From the NCBI RefSeq assembly GCF_020179425.1, contig NZ_JAILYM010000001.1:744001-808000 (forward strand): DNA of 64,000 bases. Direction: 5' to 3'. Positions 36,171 through 45,502 of this stretch are shown piece after piece. The notes beneath the pieces were generated by a model. It had not been told where the DNA came from, did not search any database, and worked only from the letters and a program-made list of their open reading frames with translations. Origin of the DNA: Novosphingobium percolationis (GTDB lineage Bacteria; Pseudomonadota; Alphaproteobacteria; Sphingomonadales; Sphingomonadaceae). The translations under genes and the position numbers were made by a program. Position 1 is the first letter of the stretch, and every line of letters starts with the position of its first letter.

Positions 36171-37454
36171 GTGTCAGACAATGCCCCCCCTGCCGAACCC
36201 ACATCGCCGCTCCAGATCCCGGATTACCGCCGGTTCTGGACTGCGCGGCTTGCCTCGTCCTTCGCCACCACGGGCATGGTCGTCATTCTGGGCTACCAAC
36301 TCTACGACGTCGCCCGCAGTCATTATGGCATGAGCATCGGGCAGGCCTCGTTCCAGCTCGGACTGCTCGGGCTCGTCCAGTTCCTGCCGCTGTTCCTGCT
36401 GACGCCGGTGGCGGGCGTGGTCGCCGACCGCTTCGACCGGGGCAAGGTGACGGGGCTATCGATGCTGCTCGACACCATGATCGCGCTGGCGCTGACGCTG
36501 GCGACATATTTCCATGTGCTGAGCCTGCCGCTGCTGTTCGGGCTGGGCGCACTGCACGGCACGGCGCGCGTGTTTCTCGGCCCGGCGCTCGCCTCGATCG
36601 CGCCCAACGTGGTGCCGCCGGCGCTGCTGCCGCGCGCGGTGGCGATCAATTCTATGGCATGGCAGATCGGATCGCTGGGCGGGCCGGCGGCGGCGGGGCT
36701 GCTGTTCGCCGCCTATGCCCCCCTGCCCTATGCGCTCTCGACGGTGCTGCTGCTGATCGGTGCGGTGCGCATTCTCGGCATCCGTCCGCTGCCGCCCTCC
36801 GTCGACAACCGCAACGTCCACCCCATAAAGCAGATCCGCGAGGGGCTGTCCTTCGTGCGGAACGAGCGTTTCCTGCTCGGCTGCATCACGCTCGACCTGT
36901 TCGCGGTGCTGCTGGGCGGCGCGACCGCGCTGCTGCCCGTGTTCGCACGCGACATCCTGACCTTCGAAGGCCATGCGGTCGGCTCCTATGGCCTCGGCTT
37001 CATGCGCGCGATGCCGGGGCTGGGTGCGGCGCTGGTCGCGACGGTCCTGGCGAGGAGGCCGATCGACACCAACGTCGGCAACAAGATGCTGCTGGCCGTC
37101 GCGGCTTTCGGTGCCGCCACGATCGGCTTTGCGCTGTCGCGCAACTTCTTCCTTTCGCTGCTCTTCCTCGCCCTGATCGGTGCGTCGGACATGATCTCGG
37201 TGTTCATCCGCAACACGCTGGTCCAGTTGCACACCCCCGACGCGGTGCGCGGGCGCGTCTCGTCGATATCGGGCCTTGCCATATCGGCCTCGAACGAACT
37301 GGGCGAAATGCAGTCCGGCGTTGCCGCTGCGCTGCTCGGCGCAACAGGCGCGGTTGTATTCGGCGGCGTGGGTGCGATAGTCGTTACCGCATTGTGGGCG
37401 GTCTGGTTCCCGGAACTGCGCCGGGCCCGGACGTTTGCGGCGAAGTACACGTAG
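36171..37454 (+). CDS. MFS transporter, EntS/MFS_3 type
   Basis: The 427-residue protein has about twelve hydrophobic segments and MFS motif A-like VAGVVADRFDRGKV, with RRFWTARLASSFATTGMVV at the start. The MFS_3 family includes the enterobactin exporter EntS and many uncharacterised exporters. GTG 36171 fits the conserved N-terminus (DYRRFWTARL). The gene follows the zinc-type receptor by 124 nt; a shared metallophore role is possible but unsupported by any synthesis gene here. Confidence 0.85.
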   Translation: MSDNAPPAEPTSPLQIPDYRRFWTARLASSFATTGMVVILGYQLYDVARSHYGMSIGQASFQLGLLGLVQFLPLFLLTPVAGVVADRFDRGKVTGLSMLLDTMIALALTLATYFHVLSLPLLFGLGALHGTARVFLGPALASIAPNVVPPALLPRAVAINSMAWQIGSLGGPAAAGLLFAAYAPLPYALSTVLLLIGAVRILGIRPLPPSVDNRNVHPIKQIREGLSFVRNERFLLGCITLDLFAVLLGGATALLPVFARDILTFEGHAVGSYGLGFMRAMPGLGAALVATVLARRPIDTNVGNKMLLAVAAFGAATIGFALSRNFFLSLLFLALIGASDMISVFIRNTLVQLHTPDAVRGRVSSISGLAISASNELGEMQSGVAAALLGATGAVVFGGVGAIVVTALWAVWFPELRRARTFAAKYT

Positions 37455-37487
37455 AATCTGAAGCTCAACACCTGGGAGCATTGCGAC

Positions 37488-38405
<918 letters not shown>

Positions 38406-38412
38406 GCGGCCG

Positions 38413-39114
38413 ATGGCGCTTGAACAGGTCGATTACGCCGACGGCGGCGTCGCGCTCAAGGGGTGGCTCGCCCGGCCCCAGGGCGTGGCGCGCGGCGCGA
38501 TCGTGATCTTCCCCACGATCATGAACCGCAATGCGCCCATGGACCGGCGCGCGCAGATGCTGGCAGACGCGGGCTACGTCGCGCTGATCGCGGACTTCTA
38601 TGGCGAGATTCCCCCAGACTTCGCGGCGTCGCAGGCGCTTTCGGCGGCGCTGAAGGCGGACGTCGACGTCTACCGTGCCCGCATCGCCGCCGGGATCGCC
38701 GCCTTGCGCGCGCATCCGGCAGCAGCGGGCCTGCCGCTGGCCGCGATCGGCTATTGCCAGGGCGGACAGGCCGTTCTGGAAGCCGCGCGCAGCGGCGAGG
38801 ACCTGGCGCTGGTCGCCAGCTTCCACGGATTGCTGAACACAGACCGCAAGGCCGATCGGACGATCACGCCGCGCGTCCTCGTCTGTCACGGCGATGCCGA
38901 TCCGCTCGCACCGCGCGAGGACGTGCTCGCGTTCTGGGCCGAGATGGACGCGGTTGCGGCCAACTGGCACTTCCACAGCTATTCGGGCGTGAAGCACGGC
39001 TTCACCGACCCCGGCAGCGACGCGCGCGGCCTTGCCGCCATCGGCTACGACGCCAGCGCCGACCGGCAATCGTGGGCGGCGCTGATGTCGCTGCTCGACG
39101 AAGTGCTGGGTTAG
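38413..39114 (+). CDS. Dienelactone hydrolase family protein
   Basis: The 233-residue alpha/beta hydrolase has the Cys nucleophile motif GYCQGG (Cys115), a catalytic Asp in VCHGDADPLAP and His in GVKHGFTDPG. The family acts on cyclic esters such as dienelactone, but many members have unknown substrates. No aromatic-ring-cleavage genes are adjacent, so a catabolic role is unproven. It follows cysK by 8 nt. Its stop overlaps that of the convergent SnoaL-phosphotransferase gene (TTAG, 39111-39114). Confidence 0.88.
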   Translation: MALEQVDYADGGVALKGWLARPQGVARGAIVIFPTIMNRNAPMDRRAQMLADAGYVALIADFYGEIPPDFAASQALSAALKADVDVYRARIAAGIAALRAHPAAAGLPLAAIGYCQGGQAVLEAARSGEDLALVASFHGLLNTDRKADRTITPRVLVCHGDADPLAPREDVLAFWAEMDAVAANWHFHSYSGVKHGFTDPGSDARGLAAIGYDASADRQSWAALMSLLDEVLG

Positions 39115-40568
39115 ACCAGCGCCCAATCCGTCAACGCGGCCACATTGCGCTCGGCCAGCGTCAGCAGCAGGCGGTCGTTGTGGTCGCTGGAGGGCATCGC
39201 CATGATCGCGCCGACCGTGAATTGCAGCGCGATCGGCAGCGCGGCGGCATAGTCGGCGCGGGCCTTGTCCAGCGTCCAGTGCGGCGCGACCGGCGCAATG
39301 GCAGCAACACTGGCTTCGATCAACCCGGCCTCGCAAGCGCGGCGGTCTTCGGGCGACAGCGACCCGGCGAGGAAGTAGGCGAGGTCCACCATCGGGCTGG
39401 CCTTGGTCGCGAACTGCCAGTCGATGAGCCAGGCGCGCGGGCCCCCTGCAGTATCCTCGAACAGCACGTTGTCGACGCGCGGCTCGCCGTGGACGAGTGT
39501 TTCGCCCCGCGCCGCATCGCGGATCGCCTGCTCCATGCGCGGGACCATGGCGTCGATCGCGTCGAGCACGGCGGCATCGGTGCGTCCGGCATAGCGGCTG
39601 CGGAACTCGACAGCGGCGGCGGCATAGCCCTGCGCCGAATCCACCGCACCGCCGGCGCGATCCTGCAACCAGTCCGCCCCTTCCAACCGGGGATCGCCCC
39701 AAGCCGCGGCATGAAGGCGCGACAGTTCGGCCGCAACCGCCCGCGCCTCGTCCACCGAACATCCGGAGATCTGGTCGCCCGGGCGGGTCCGCGCGGACAG
39801 ATCTTCCATCACGAGATTGATCGCGCGGCCATCGTCGCTCACCTTGCGCCAATAGGCGCGCGGCGTGGCGAGCGGCGGGGTATCGCCCAGGAATTCATAG
39901 ACAGCGCATTCCCGAGCGTAGACGTTGGCGGTCCCCGCGATATCTACCGCCTGCGGAATGGCCGAGGTAATCTTGCACACCACCGACGGCACGGCATCGG
40001 CGGCATTGGCGTTGTAGGTGATCTGCGTGTGGATCGTCTGCGACATGTTGCCATGCCCGATGGGCCGCGTGGCGAGCAGGCTGACGCGCGGCGCCGGAAC
40101 GCCCGCGTGCTGGAACATCGCCTGCACCCACGTCGGCGTGATCTGGTCGACGCTGCCGATCAGGGCCGGCTCCGGCAAGTCCTGCGGTACCGAGCTATCA
40201 CCCTCCACGCCCCAGCGCCCCGGAACATACGTCGAATTCCAGCAGTCGGTGAACTTGCCGTCCACCGCCTTGAACACCTCGATCCCGCAAAGGTCGACGC
40301 GCTCGCCCTTGCGCGTGTGCATGTTCCACACCGACGTGACGTGGGTATCATCAGCGCACAGCACTTCATGGGTGAAGAACGGCTCGGCGCGCTCGGACTG
40401 CTGCCGCACACGCGCGATCTGGTCTTCGATCGAGAGCGCGGTGACGCTGCCGGCATCGTGGCGGATGATCGGATCGGCGCACAGTTCGCGGATCATCTCC
40501 GCGTTGCGGTTGTTCCAGACTTCCGTCCAGTAAAGCTCGATCAGCTCCTTGGGGCTGCGCTTGGCCAT
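39111..40568 (-). CDS. SnoaL-like / aminoglycoside-type phosphotransferase fusion
   Basis: The 485-residue protein joins a SnoaL/NTF2-like domain (~1-120; LIELYWTEVWNNRNAEMIRE and EPFFTHEVLCADDTHVTSVW) to an APH/EcKinase-type domain (~140-485). The kinase part has a Lys in VVCKI (199), the catalytic loop HGEPRVDN at 360-367 and the metal site LIDWQFA (381-387). Glu362 stands where the classical loop has Asp, so activity may be altered. The substrate is unknown; steroid or xenobiotic metabolism is one possibility, since related pieces occur beside acyl-CoA dehydrogenases. A palindrome lies 21 nt upstream of the ATG. Confidence 0.8.
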   Translation of the reverse strand: MAKRSPKELIELYWTEVWNNRNAEMIRELCADPIIRHDAGSVTALSIEDQIARVRQQSERAEPFFTHEVLCADDTHVTSVWNMHTRKGERVDLCGIEVFKAVDGKFTDCWNSTYVPGRWGVEGDSSVPQDLPEPALIGSVDQITPTWVQAMFQHAGVPAPRVSLLATRPIGHGNMSQTIHTQITYNANAADAVPSVVCKITSAIPQAVDIAGTANVYARECAVYEFLGDTPPLATPRAYWRKVSDDGRAINLVMEDLSARTRPGDQISGCSVDEARAVAAELSRLHAAAWGDPRLEGADWLQDRAGGAVDSAQGYAAAAVEFRSRYAGRTDAAVLDAIDAMVPRMEQAIRDAARGETLVHGEPRVDNVLFEDTAGGPRAWLIDWQFATKASPMVDLAYFLAGSLSPEDRRACEAGLIEASVAAIAPVAPHWTLDKARADYAAALPIALQFTVGAIMAMPSSDHNDRLLLTLAERNVAALTDWALV

Positions 40569-40588
40569 CACACTCTCTCCCGTTCGTT

Positions 40589-40606
40589 CTTAACCGCTTG
40601 GTTAAG
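40589..40606. promoter_or_regulatory. Palindromic operator CTTAACC-N4-GGTTAAG
   Basis: CTTAACC (40589-40595), GCTT, then GGTTAAG (40600-40606) form a perfect inverted repeat directly before the SnoaL-phosphotransferase gene. An overlapping CCGCTT/AAGCGG palindrome uses the same bases. This resembles TetR-family operators. A related site occurs upstream of moxR at 24482-24497. Confidence 0.5.
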
Positions 40607-40644
40607 CGGACGGGAGAGAGGTGGTCAAGGACGACTATTGCGGT

Positions 40645-42438
40645 TCAGGCCGCGAAAGCTTCGGGCGGCAAGGCCATCACCGTCTCCGCCCCGGCCTCGA
40701 TCTCGCGCCGCAACGCGCCGGCATGGGGCGCAAAGCGCGCCGCCCAGTGCTGCGCGCAGACCAGCTTGGCGTGGTAGAACGCTGCATCTTCGCCGCCATC
40801 ACCCTTGGCCGCGATCTTCGCCATACGCAGCCACATCAGCCCGGTGGCGGCGATCCCGGCCAGCGTCATGTAGGCATAGGCGCCGGCCCCGAGGTTGTCG
40901 GGATTGGCCATCGCGTTCTGCATGAACCACATCGTCGCGGCCTTCAGTTCGCCATTCACCTTGGCCAGTGCGCCCGCGACACGCTGTACGCCCGCATCTT
41001 CGCCAGCAGCGGCGCATTCGTCGTCCACCAGCTTGAAGAAGCGCTGGATCGCCCGGCCGCCGTTCTGCGCCAGCTTGCGTCCGGCAAGGTCCATCGCCTG
41101 CACGCCATTGGCGCCTTCGTAGATCATGGCGATGCGCGCATCGCGCACGAACTGGTCCATGCCGTTCTCGATGATGTAGCCGTGGCCGCCCCAGACCTGC
41201 TGCATGTCGGTCGCGGTCTTGTAACCCATGTCGGTGCCATAGCCCTTGATCACCGGCGTTAGCAGGCCGATCAGGTCGTCGGCTTCCTGCCGCTCGTCCT
41301 CGCTCGCCGCCTTGTGCGACAGATCGACAAGCAACCCGCCCCACAGCGACAGCGCGCGCATCCCTTCGGTGAAGGTCTTGGCGTCCATCAGCATCCGGCG
41401 CACGTCGGGATGGACGAACAGCGGGTCGGCCTTGGCCTCCGGCTCCTTCGCGCCCGTCAGTGCGCGGCCCTGGCGGCGCTCGCCCGCATAGACCACCGCA
41501 TTCTGGTAGGCGACTTCGGCCTGCGCCAGCCCCTGGATGCCAACGCCCAGACGCGCCGCGTTCATCATGATGAACATCGCGGCGAGGCCCTTGTTCTCCT
41601 CGCCCACCAGCCAGCCGGTCGCGCCATCGTAGTTCATGACGCAAGTGGCGTTGCCGTGGATGCCCATCTTGCGTTCGATCGCCCCGACCGAGACGGCATT
41701 GCGCGCGCCCAGCGAACCGTCATCGTTCACCAGCACCTTGGGCACGATGAACAGCGAGATGCCCTTGGTCGAATCCGGCGCATCGGGTGTCTTGGCCAGC
41801 ACGAGGTGGATGATGTTGTCGGCAAGATCGTGGTCGCCCGCCGAAATGAAGATCTTGGTCCCGGTCACGGCATAGGAGCCATCGGCGTTGGGCACGGCGC
41901 GGGTGCGGATGAGGCCAAGGTCCGTTCCGCACTGCGGCTCGGTCAGGTTCATCGTCCCGGTCCATTCGCCCGAGATCATGCGCGGCAGGTACTTCGCCTG
42001 CTGCTCGTCCGATCCCTTGGCCAGGATTGCCGAGATCGCGCCCGCGGCAAGGCCGGGATACATCGCGAAGGCCTGATTCGATTCGCCCATGTATTCTTCG
42101 AAGGCGAAGCCCAGCGCGTGCGGCAGCCCCTGCCCGCCGAAGCGTTCGGGCGCGGTCAGCGTGCCCCAGCCCGCTTCCCGGAACTGGTTGTAGGCTTCCT
42201 TGAAGCCCGCAGGTGTCGTCACGCTGCCATCGGCATGGCGGATGCAGCCTTCGCGGTCGCCCACCTGGTTGAGCGGCGCGAGCACTTCGGAGGTGAAGCG
42301 GCCCGCTTCCTCGATCACCGCATCGGTCATGTCACGGGTCGCCCCCTCGAAGCCCGGCAGGTGGCTGTAGCTGTCGAGCCGGACGAGTTCGTTGAGCACG
42401 AAACGGGTATCGCGCGTGGGCGCCTTGTAGACGGGCAT
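40645..42438 (-). CDS. Acyl-CoA dehydrogenase (long form, DmdC-like)
   Basis: The 597-residue flavoenzyme is of the long acyl-CoA dehydrogenase type. Motifs are MYPGLAAGAISAI, GEWTGTMNLTEPQCGTDLGL at the FAD/substrate site, VTGTKIFISAGDHD, and QQVWGGHGYIIENGMDQFVRDARIAMIYEGANGVQ with the catalytic Glu. An extra C-terminal domain (~470-597) distinguishes this class, which includes methylmercaptopropionyl-CoA dehydrogenase DmdC and many fatty or branched-chain enzymes. It follows a LiuR-like MerR gene by 30 nt, so branched-chain or fatty acid degradation is likely. The exact substrate is open. Confidence 0.9.
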   Translation of the reverse strand: MPVYKAPTRDTRFVLNELVRLDSYSHLPGFEGATRDMTDAVIEEAGRFTSEVLAPLNQVGDREGCIRHADGSVTTPAGFKEAYNQFREAGWGTLTAPERFGGQGLPHALGFAFEEYMGESNQAFAMYPGLAAGAISAILAKGSDEQQAKYLPRMISGEWTGTMNLTEPQCGTDLGLIRTRAVPNADGSYAVTGTKIFISAGDHDLADNIIHLVLAKTPDAPDSTKGISLFIVPKVLVNDDGSLGARNAVSVGAIERKMGIHGNATCVMNYDGATGWLVGEENKGLAAMFIMMNAARLGVGIQGLAQAEVAYQNAVVYAGERRQGRALTGAKEPEAKADPLFVHPDVRRMLMDAKTFTEGMRALSLWGGLLVDLSHKAASEDERQEADDLIGLLTPVIKGYGTDMGYKTATDMQQVWGGHGYIIENGMDQFVRDARIAMIYEGANGVQAMDLAGRKLAQNGGRAIQRFFKLVDDECAAAGEDAGVQRVAGALAKVNGELKAATMWFMQNAMANPDNLGAGAYAYMTLAGIAATGLMWLRMAKIAAKGDGGEDAAFYHAKLVCAQHWAARFAPHAGALRREIEAGAETVMALPPEAFAA

Positions 42439-42468
42439 GAGGGGTGCCTTTCGTGGAAGGGTATGGGG

Positions 42469-42924
42469 TCAGTCGACGTCGCGGCCAGCGGCCTTTTCGC
42501 GCGCGGCGACGAGATCGACGAAACTGGCCAGTTCCTCGATCGTCGCAGCGATGTCGGCCTGCTGGCGCCGGAGGTTGTCGATCCGTTCGCGGCACTTGGC
42601 GATGGTCACGCGGCGCTGTTCGGCGCGGCCGTCGTCCAGATCGTAGAGATCGATCATGTCGCGGATTTCCGACAGGCTGAACCCGACGTTCTTGGCGCGC
42701 ATGATCCACGCGAGGCGCGCCCGGTCACGCTTGGAATAGATGCGCGACAGGCCGACCCGCGTCGGCGAAATCAGCCCCTCGTCCTCGTAGAAGCGCAAGG
42801 CGCGCGCGGTTACCCCGAACTCGGCCGAAAGGTCCGAGATCGTGAAGTTTTCACGCGCCAGCGCATCGGGATGATCGAGGTGGCCGGTATGATCGGAGCT
42901 GTGGGCAAGCGTGGTGGTCGACAT
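42469..42924 (-). CDS. MerR-family regulator (LiuR-like)
   Basis: The 151-residue protein has a MerR helix-turn-helix (FTISDLSAEFGVTARALRFY followed by EDEGLI) and a coiled-coil helix (~105-145). No cysteine pattern for metal sensing is visible. The closest known type is LiuR, which controls branched-chain amino acid and fatty acid catabolism. It precedes an acyl-CoA dehydrogenase gene on the same strand, consistent with local and autogenous control. A candidate operator lies at 42941-42958. Confidence 0.87.
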   Translation of the reverse strand: MSTTTLAHSSDHTGHLDHPDALARENFTISDLSAEFGVTARALRFYEDEGLISPTRVGLSRIYSKRDRARLAWIMRAKNVGFSLSEIRDMIDLYDLDDGRAEQRRVTIAKCRERIDNLRRQQADIAATIEELASFVDLVAAREKAAGRDVD

Positions 42925-42940
42925 GCCCCGCAGGCTAACT

Positions 42941-42958
42941 GACCTTTACGTAAGCGTC
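42941..42958. promoter_or_regulatory. Candidate LiuR-type operator
   Basis: A palindrome centred on TTACGTAA, with outer GAC/GTC arms (7 of 9 pairs matching), lies 17 nt upstream of the MerR start. On the reading strand a TTGACG -35-like element overlaps it. TTACGTAA-centred sites are characteristic of LiuR. The hisI stop codon falls at its edge. Confidence 0.55.
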
Positions 42959-43361
42959 AATCTTCAATCCGGACGAGCGAGCCGTCGGTATCAAGGCGGC
43001 GGAAGAAGCAGGTGGGCGCGAGCGTGTGGCAGGCAGGCCCGGCCGGCTGGCAGCGCAGCTCGATCGCATCCTGATCGCAGTCGACGCGGATCTCGATCAC
43101 CTTGAGCACGTGGCCGCTGCTTTCGCCCTTCATCCACAGCTTGCCCCGCGAACGCGAATGGAAGTGCGCGAATCCGGTCTCGCGCGTCTTGTCCAGCGCT
43201 TGCGCATCCATGTGGGCGAGCATCAGCAGTTGCCCCGTCGCATGGTCGACCGCGACGGCGGTGAGCAGACCGGAAGCGTCGAACTTCGGCATGAAGACAG
43301 TGCCCAGCTCGCGCAGGGTGGTTTCGCTATCGTGCGTGGAAATGGGGCAGACCTTTCGCAT
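42957..43361 (-). CDS. hisI: Phosphoribosyl-AMP cyclohydrolase
   Basis: The 134-residue product matches HisI. FDASGLLTAVAVDHATGQLL begins the domain, LMLAHMDAQALDKTRETG follows, HFHSRSRGKLWMKGESSGH is the substrate region, and VDCDQDAIELRC...AGPACHT holds the metal Asp and zinc Cys residues. It hydrolyses PR-AMP in histidine synthesis. ATG 43361 is used, but family similarity starts only at residue ~24; a later ATG at 43292 is possible. The gene stands apart from other his genes. Confidence 0.9.
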   Translation of the reverse strand: MRKVCPISTHDSETTLRELGTVFMPKFDASGLLTAVAVDHATGQLLMLAHMDAQALDKTRETGFAHFHSRSRGKLWMKGESSGHVLKVIEIRVDCDQDAIELRCQPAGPACHTLAPTCFFRRLDTDGSLVRIED

Positions 43362-43460
43362 TCGTGCCAGCGCCCGGCGGCGCGTGCGACCATTTGTTGC
43401 AGGATAACCACAGATCGCGTCCAAAATCCATGCGCGGTTCACATAGCACTTCCGCTTCGG

Positions 43461-43730
43461 GCAGCGATGTCCGAAAGAGACTGCGTGGTTTGAGGGAACC
43501 ACAATCTGAACCGCCGCAGGGCGGCGCAAAAGCGCCAAAGTTCAGGGGAAAAACGAGGGGCCGATGTTCGGGCTGATCCCGTGAGACACCGAATGGTGAC
43601 ACCGGGCGGCGCGACATCGGATGGTGAGGGAAATGGCGACGGTTGGTTCGGGGGAACCATACCTTGCGCGAAAGCGACGCCACCGAATTCGTCACGAGGA
43701 CGCCCGGAGTTTCGGCTCCGGGCGTTTTCG
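43461..43730 (+). ncRNA. Candidate structured RNA between hisI and comF
   Basis: The 380-nt gap between hisI and comF has no convincing ORF but is packed with pairings. They are GTGGTT/AACCAC (43485-43502); CTGAAC/GTTCAG (43506-43545), enclosing a CGCC/GGCG hairpin and GCGC-AAAA-GCGC; and CCGATGT/ACATCGG (43561-43620), enclosing CGGG-ctgat-CCCG and CACC-gaat-GGTG. Further on are GGTTGGTTC with its partner at 43654-43663 and CGC-GAAA-GCG with a GNRA loop. It ends in a 10-bp terminator. Terminator polarity and GNRA loop orientation favour the + strand. I could not match it to tmRNA, RNase P, SRP or 6S RNA. The 5' end is unknown. Confidence 0.45.
43700..43729 (+). terminator. Intrinsic terminator of the structured RNA
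   Basis: ACGCCCGGAG (43700-43709) pairs with CTCCGGGCGT (43716-43725) over the loop TTTCGG and continues into TTTTCGTTTG. No annotated + strand gene precedes it, which is the main evidence that the gap is transcribed. Confidence 0.8.
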
Positions 43731-43740
43731 TTTGTGCCTG

Positions 43741-44550
43741 CTATCCAGCCATCGCTTCCACGGCATTCGCCCGCGCATCATCGATCGCTTCGTCCAGCAC
43801 GCGCGCGAAGCAGGCGATGCGGACCCTGGCCGCGCCGGCCTTCTTCAACGCGCGCACGCAGGCATCGGTAGTAGCCCCGCTGGTCAGGACGTCATCGACC
43901 AGCAGCACTTGCGCGCCCAACAGTTGCCCTGCACGTGATGGCCGCGCGCGGATCGCGCCCGACAGCGCCTGCGCTCGGGCGCGCCGCCCCAGCCCCCCGA
44001 GCGAGGGCGTCGGCTTGATCCGTTCGAGCGCATCGACCACCAGCGGCACCCCGCGTGCCTTCGCGATCCGGGTCGCCAGCAGCGCCGACTGGTTGTAGCC
44101 GCGCTTCCACAGGCGCCAGCGGTGCAACGGCACGGGCACGATCAGCCATGCGCCCTCCAGCACCGGCAATCGCGCCAGCATCAGGCGCGAGAGCAGGCCT
44201 GCCAGCGCTACCTTGCGGCCGTGCTTGAAGGCCAGCACCAGCTTGCGCGATGGCTCGGTGTAGAGCGTGGCCGCACTGATCCCGTCATGGCGCGGCGGCT
44301 GGGCAAGGCATGGTGCGCAGACGAGGCCCGATTCGCCCTCGTCCGGCTCGTGCCCATCGCCATGATGCGCGAGCGGACGCTGGCAACGCGCGCAACTCGG
44401 CTCGCCCGGCAGCACCAGCGTCGACCAGCAGGCCGCGCACAGGCCGCCGTGCCGCGCCAGCGCTTCGCCGCACAGCGGGCAGCGCGGTGGAAACACCAGG
44501 TCCACGACGGGTTCGAGCGCGGCGGCGAAGTTGACCATCGCCGCCAGCAT
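43741..44550 (-). CDS. ComF family phosphoribosyltransferase-like protein
   Basis: The 269-residue protein has an N-terminal zinc region (PPRCPLCGEAL, GLCAACW, SCARCQRP and VCAPC) and a PRTase domain with LIVPVPLHRWRLWKRGYNQS and VLLVDDVLTSGATTDACV. ComF in competent bacteria supports DNA uptake; in many others the role is unclear. ATG 44550 is used, with 44538 equally possible. Residues before these in the longer frame lack similarity. It diverges from a methyltransferase gene. Confidence 0.88.
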   Translation of the reverse strand: MLAAMVNFAAALEPVVDLVFPPRCPLCGEALARHGGLCAACWSTLVLPGEPSCARCQRPLAHHGDGHEPDEGESGLVCAPCLAQPPRHDGISAATLYTEPSRKLVLAFKHGRKVALAGLLSRLMLARLPVLEGAWLIVPVPLHRWRLWKRGYNQSALLATRIAKARGVPLVVDALERIKPTPSLGGLGRRARAQALSGAIRARPSRAGQLLGAQVLLVDDVLTSGATTDACVRALKKAGAARVRIACFARVLDEAIDDARANAVEAMAG

Positions 44551-44603
44551 TGTCCGCGCCAAGCCCCTTGGCAAGCGACGAGCGAGCGGGCAGGCAGCGC
44601 GCG

Positions 44604-45410
44604 ATGGCAAGCTCCCCTTCCCCCACGATCCCCACGATCTTTTCCCCGGCCCGCCGCCGCGCGGTGCGCGCGCGGATGCGCGTCCTGCAACAGCGCCCGA
44701 ACGCCGCGCGGTTCCTCGCCGACGACATGGCCGAGGACGTGCTCGAACGGCTGGCCTTCCTGCGCCACGAACCGCAGCGGGCCCTGCTCATCGGCGACGT
44801 GACGGGCCAGCTCACAGAGGCGCTGTCCGCGCAAGGGTGCGATGTGGTGCGCGCCGATCCGGCGCCGGTGGCGGGCGAAGTGGCGGTCGACGAGGAGCAG
44901 CCCCTGCCCTTTGCCGAAGGCTTCGACCTGATCGCCAGCCTGGGCACGCTCGACACCGTCAACGACCTGCCCGGCGCGATGGTCCACTTGCGCCGCGCGC
45001 TGCGGCCCGATGGGCTGGCGGTGATCAGCATGATGGGCGCAGGCAGCGTGACCGGCCTGCGTGCGCTGATGCTGGAAGCCGACGGCGATCGCCCGGCGGC
45101 GCGCATCCACCCGCAAGTCGATGTGCGCGCGGGCGGGCAACTGCTGCAACGCGCGGGCTTCGCTGATCCGGTGATCGACAGCCGTTCGCTGAAGGTCAGC
45201 TACCGCTCGCTGCGGGGTTTAGTTGACGATGTGCATGCACAGGGCCTTGGTTGCTGCCTTCAACGAAAGGCGCCGCCGCTGGGCCGTTCCGGCTGGACGC
45301 GGGCGCAGCAGGCATTCGAGCGGCTTTCAACAGAAACTAAATTTATCGAGGAATTCGAAATACTTACCCTAAGCGGATGGGCCAAGCCGCTACGCGCGCC
45401 AAAGTTCTGA
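44604..45410 (+). CDS. SAM-dependent methyltransferase (BioC-like fold)
   Basis: The 268-residue protein has a class I methyltransferase pattern: RALLIGDVTGQLTEALSAQG as the SAM-binding strand-loop, DVVRADPAP, FDLIASLGTLDTVNDLPGAM and LRRALRPDGLAVISMMGAGS. Its N-terminus starts IFSPARRRAVRARM. BioC and the mitochondrial complex I factor NDUFAF5 share this architecture, and alphaproteobacterial relatives often sit opposite comF. The methyl acceptor is unknown. ATG 44604 was chosen; an upstream in-frame start at 44550 would overlap comF. Confidence 0.82.
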   Translation: MASSPSPTIPTIFSPARRRAVRARMRVLQQRPNAARFLADDMAEDVLERLAFLRHEPQRALLIGDVTGQLTEALSAQGCDVVRADPAPVAGEVAVDEEQPLPFAEGFDLIASLGTLDTVNDLPGAMVHLRRALRPDGLAVISMMGAGSVTGLRALMLEADGDRPAARIHPQVDVRAGGQLLQRAGFADPVIDSRSLKVSYRSLRGLVDDVHAQGLGCCLQRKAPPLGRSGWTRAQQAFERLSTETKFIEEFEILTLSGWAKPLRAPKF

Positions 45411-45502
45411 TACTCCCGTTTCCATCAGTTGAGCGCACGCGCACGGACCTTCAACTTGCGCGGCGATCCGGCATGGGCCGGAACGACAGAGAGGATGAAG
45501 GA

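Noticed and set aside
38463..40925. An 820-codon plus-strand frame
   Set aside because: It overlaps the dienelactone hydrolase gene out of frame and then runs antisense to the SnoaL-phosphotransferase gene.
43461..43730. tmRNA, RNase P RNA, SRP RNA or 6S RNA in the hisI-comF gap
   Set aside because: No tag-peptide codons, T-loop, RNase P core motifs or SRP GGAA-loop helix could be found, so I left the RNA unassigned.
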